From contig JAEORJ010000005.1 in the NCBI GenBank assembly GCA_016840945.1, positions 1 to 64,000 of the forward strand: 64,000 nt of DNA, read 5' to 3'. The number at the start of each line of letters is the position of its first letter. Positions within the stretch are counted from its first letter, which is position 1. A program made the translations under genes and the position numbers. The DNA comes from Candidatus Gerdarchaeota archaeon. Its GTDB lineage: Archaea > Asgardarchaeota > Heimdallarchaeia > JABLTI01. Below the pieces are notes generated by a model, which saw nothing but the letters and a program-made list of their open reading frames with translations, was not told where the DNA came from and did no database searches. Shown in pieces: positions 62,245 through 64,000 of the stretch.

Positions 62245-63234
62245 ATGAATGAGCAAATCGATAATCTAAAACGCCTTACAAATCATATTCGCATTTGCGG
62301 AGAATTGGCGTGCCTCCTAGAAGTTTCTGCTACACCTAAACCAGGGAATGTCCATAGATTTAGTGATTTCTCTGAGTTGCGATATGAGGATTTTCTTGCT
62401 TCTAGTGTATCCTTCGGAATTTTTATTGAAGAGCTCGCTGAGAAAGGATATTTAATAGCGCAAAAGAAACTTCAATGGGCAAAGCTGTCTTTAGGGCAAA
62501 CCATAAAGGAGACTATTGCTCAAAGCTCATTCTTTCATAATCACGGAAATACAAATTTGGGCATTATATTGTTATTAAGTCCTATAGCAGTTGCAGCTGG
62601 TTTAACCATTAATCTTGAAACAATGAATTGTGAAATTAGTAGCTTGCATCAAAGTATTGCAGAAGTGATGAAACATACTACTGTTGAGGATGCAATAGCA
62701 GTCTCTGAAGGCATCCAAAAAATATCACCAGGAGGAATGGGGAAAGTAGAAAAATATGATGTTACTGAATCCTCCTTTAAAACTGAGTTATTAACTGATA
62801 ATATTACTTTATTAGATTTAATGTCACAATGTAAACATCGTGATAATATCTGCCTAGAACTATCAGAAAATTATCCAATAACATTTGATACAGCTATCCC
62901 TGCATTTAAGAGAACAATGATTCTGAGTAAGGATATCAACTTGGCTATTATTGATGCCTATCTTGCAATTTTAGCTAATCATCCTGATACATTAGTAAGT
63001 CGAAAATTTGGTTTTGAAAAAGCTCTCGATATAGCTGATCGAGCTAAAGCGATAATCAAACTAGGTGGTTCTTTAACAGTTGATGGGCACAGGGAGCTTG
63101 AGGAGTTAGATATCGAATTACGAGAAGAAGAAGACAAAATCAATCCCGGAACTTCTGCAGATTTGATTGCTTCCACGGTTTTTATCTATCTCTTAGAAGG
63201 TGGAAAACTTTGGGAAAACGAGATTAAAAAATAA
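62245..63234 (+). CDS. CitG/MdcB-like triphosphoribosyl-dephospho-CoA synthase family protein
   Basis: 329 residues. Family motifs: LEVSATPKPGNVHRFSDF (PKPGNV, near 27-43), FASSVSFG-type helix EDFLASSVSFGIFIEEL, HNHGNTNLGIILLLSPIA (GxNTNLGxxxL, near 99-116) and KISPGGMGKVEKYDV. True CitG makes the 2'-(5''-triphosphoribosyl)-3'-dephospho-CoA precursor of citrate-lyase or malonate-decarboxylase ACP. Archaea with this homologue usually lack those enzymes, so the substrate may be another nucleotide. No citrate lyase gene is near. The gene starts at ATG 62245 without a strong ribosome site. Confidence 0.82.
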   Translation: MNEQIDNLKRLTNHIRICGELACLLEVSATPKPGNVHRFSDFSELRYEDFLASSVSFGIFIEELAEKGYLIAQKKLQWAKLSLGQTIKETIAQSSFFHNHGNTNLGIILLLSPIAVAAGLTINLETMNCEISSLHQSIAEVMKHTTVEDAIAVSEGIQKISPGGMGKVEKYDVTESSFKTELLTDNITLLDLMSQCKHRDNICLELSENYPITFDTAIPAFKRTMILSKDINLAIIDAYLAILANHPDTLVSRKFGFEKALDIADRAKAIIKLGGSLTVDGHRELEELDIELREEEDKINPGTSADLIASTVFIYLLEGGKLWENEIKK

Positions 63235-63386
63235 AGATTGATAAAAGAATCTAATTTAAAAGCTAATTAAAAGTTATTTTATAGTCATATAGAAAATGTT
63301 AATTTACTATATATTAACAATGAAATTACTGAATTTGATGATATTAATATCTTAAATAATAAACAACAACTAGGGAGAATCCTACA

Positions 63387-64000
63387 TTGAGTGAAGAAGA
63401 ACCCACAAATATGGACGAAATCAGAAAAGAATTGTCCTTTTACAAAAATCAAACAAAAGTATTAAGAGAAAAAAATCGTGATCTAAGAAATGCATTATTA
63501 TTAGCTGAATCACAACAAACTCAAACTAATGATGAAGAAACTGCACAAGAATCAATTTCAGACATCCGTAAAATAATTGCTGATTCTAAGAAACAAATTA
63601 CTGAAAAATTAAGTCAATTTAAAGAGACACTAAATGAAAAACAAGAAAATGGCGAAATTGCTACAGAGGTAACCGATGCTAATGGTGCACCAATTGCTCC
63701 ACAGTACAGCACTAAAATGGATACCCCAACTGCTAGTAGCGGTGCTGAAAGTGCAGAGGTTGAAACTTATATTAGACAAGTGGAATATTTGAATCAAGAA
63801 ATTGATCGTTTAGAAGTTTTTCTTGAACAATCTGAAATGGTCAACAACCGTTTACGTGATCTTTTAACTGAACATTCAATTGATGTATCAGAGATTAGCA
63901 AAGCGATAAATGAGGTCTCAAAAACAGCAATATCATCAAAAGTTGATACTCCAACAGAAAAACCTGAAATAAAAACTCCTATAGTTGAAGAAAAATTAGT
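63387..64000 (+). CDS. coiled-coil protein, partial (runs past window end)
   Basis: TTG 63387, preceded by GGGAG 9 bases upstream, opens a frame that is still open at the window edge (204 codons visible). The protein is highly charged, with two probable coiled coils: residues about 5-80 (ELSFYKNQTKVLREKNRDL ... SDIRKIIADSKKQITEK) and about 125-165 (VETYIRQVEYLNQEIDRLEV), separated by a Ser/Ala/Thr-rich linker. No enzymatic motif is visible. It may be a scaffold or structural protein; the C-terminus is needed to say more. Confidence 0.65.
   Translation, partial: MSEEEPTNMDEIRKELSFYKNQTKVLREKNRDLRNALLLAESQQTQTNDEETAQESISDIRKIIADSKKQITEKLSQFKETLNEKQENGEIATEVTDANGAPIAPQYSTKMDTPTASSGAESAEVETYIRQVEYLNQEIDRLEVFLEQSEMVNNRLRDLLTEHSIDVSEISKAINEVSKTAISSKVDTPTEKPEIKTPIVEEKL

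Noticed and set aside
1..64000. tRNA, rRNA, CRISPR arrays, transposases, integrases and phage genes
   Set aside because: Spacers were read for GC-rich cloverleaf-like stretches, regular direct repeats and mobile-element proteins. None was convincing by eye; a computed scan could still find a tRNA.

Overview
This is AT-rich archaeal chromosomal DNA (roughly one third G+C by eye). The archaeal signature is direct: SRP19 and Gar1 in tandem, a group II chaperonin (thermosome) subunit, an ADP-forming acyl-CoA synthetase alpha subunit, TldD/TldE, TATA-like boxes upstream of genes, and GGAG/GGTGA ribosome binding sites with many TTG and GTG starts. Two giant proteins with longin/roadblock-like N-termini, a tandem V4R (Bet3-related) protein and a leucine-rich-repeat protein point to an Asgard archaeon (Promethearchaeota). 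I cannot fix the lineage from one window. I see no tRNA, rRNA, CRISPR array, transposase or phage gene, so this looks like resident chromosome rather than a recent island.

Layout. 1-11.1 kb: a HerA-type ATPase (cut by the window edge), then two ~1,040-residue paralogues with longin-like N-termini flanking LarC (nickel-pincer cofactor) and a tandem V4R protein. 11.1-21.2 kb: ADP-forming CoA ligase alpha subunit, M42 aminopeptidase, a surface-anchored protein, a class-C beta-lactamase-like hydrolase, the tldD-tldE operon, and two tandem alpha/beta hydrolases. 21.3-24.1 kb: an arsenic locus (arsM-acr3 divergent from arsR-SWIM protein) with a candidate ArsR operator. 24.1-34 kb: HAD phosphatase, creatininase-family amidohydrolase, and two tandem giant REC-PAS-GAF proteins without a kinase domain, the second broken by an in-frame TGA. 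34-46.6 kb: B12-type radical SAM enzyme, IMPase, HypE-like protein, DUF438/hemerythrin/PAS sensor, PurC, cation/Ca2+ exchanger, AP-like protein, UppP, DegV, HypA, then SRP19-Gar1. 46.6-47 kb: two previously unmarked tandem 29-residue micro-ORFs with a shared C-terminus. 47-64 kb: EamA transporter, a long leader region with several hairpins, a possible cyclin-fold protein, a cysteine-rich membrane protein, an orphan DppC-type permease, thermosome, Ard1-like acetyltransferase, two zinc-ribbon site-2 protease paralogues, a ferredoxin-nitroreductase, the LRR protein, a CitG-like enzyme and the start of a coiled-coil protein.

How parts work together. The arsenic genes form a regulated detoxification unit (sense, export, methylate). 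LarC and HypA (and perhaps the HypE-like protein) indicate nickel enzymes. tldD/tldE form a heterodimeric protease. The most intriguing cluster is at 2.1-11.1 kb, where longin-like and V4R/Bet3-like folds, the two building blocks of the eukaryotic TRAPP complex, are encoded side by side. Many convergent gene pairs are separated by a short perfect inverted repeat followed by T-rich DNA on one or both strands, which probably acts as a shared two-way terminator.
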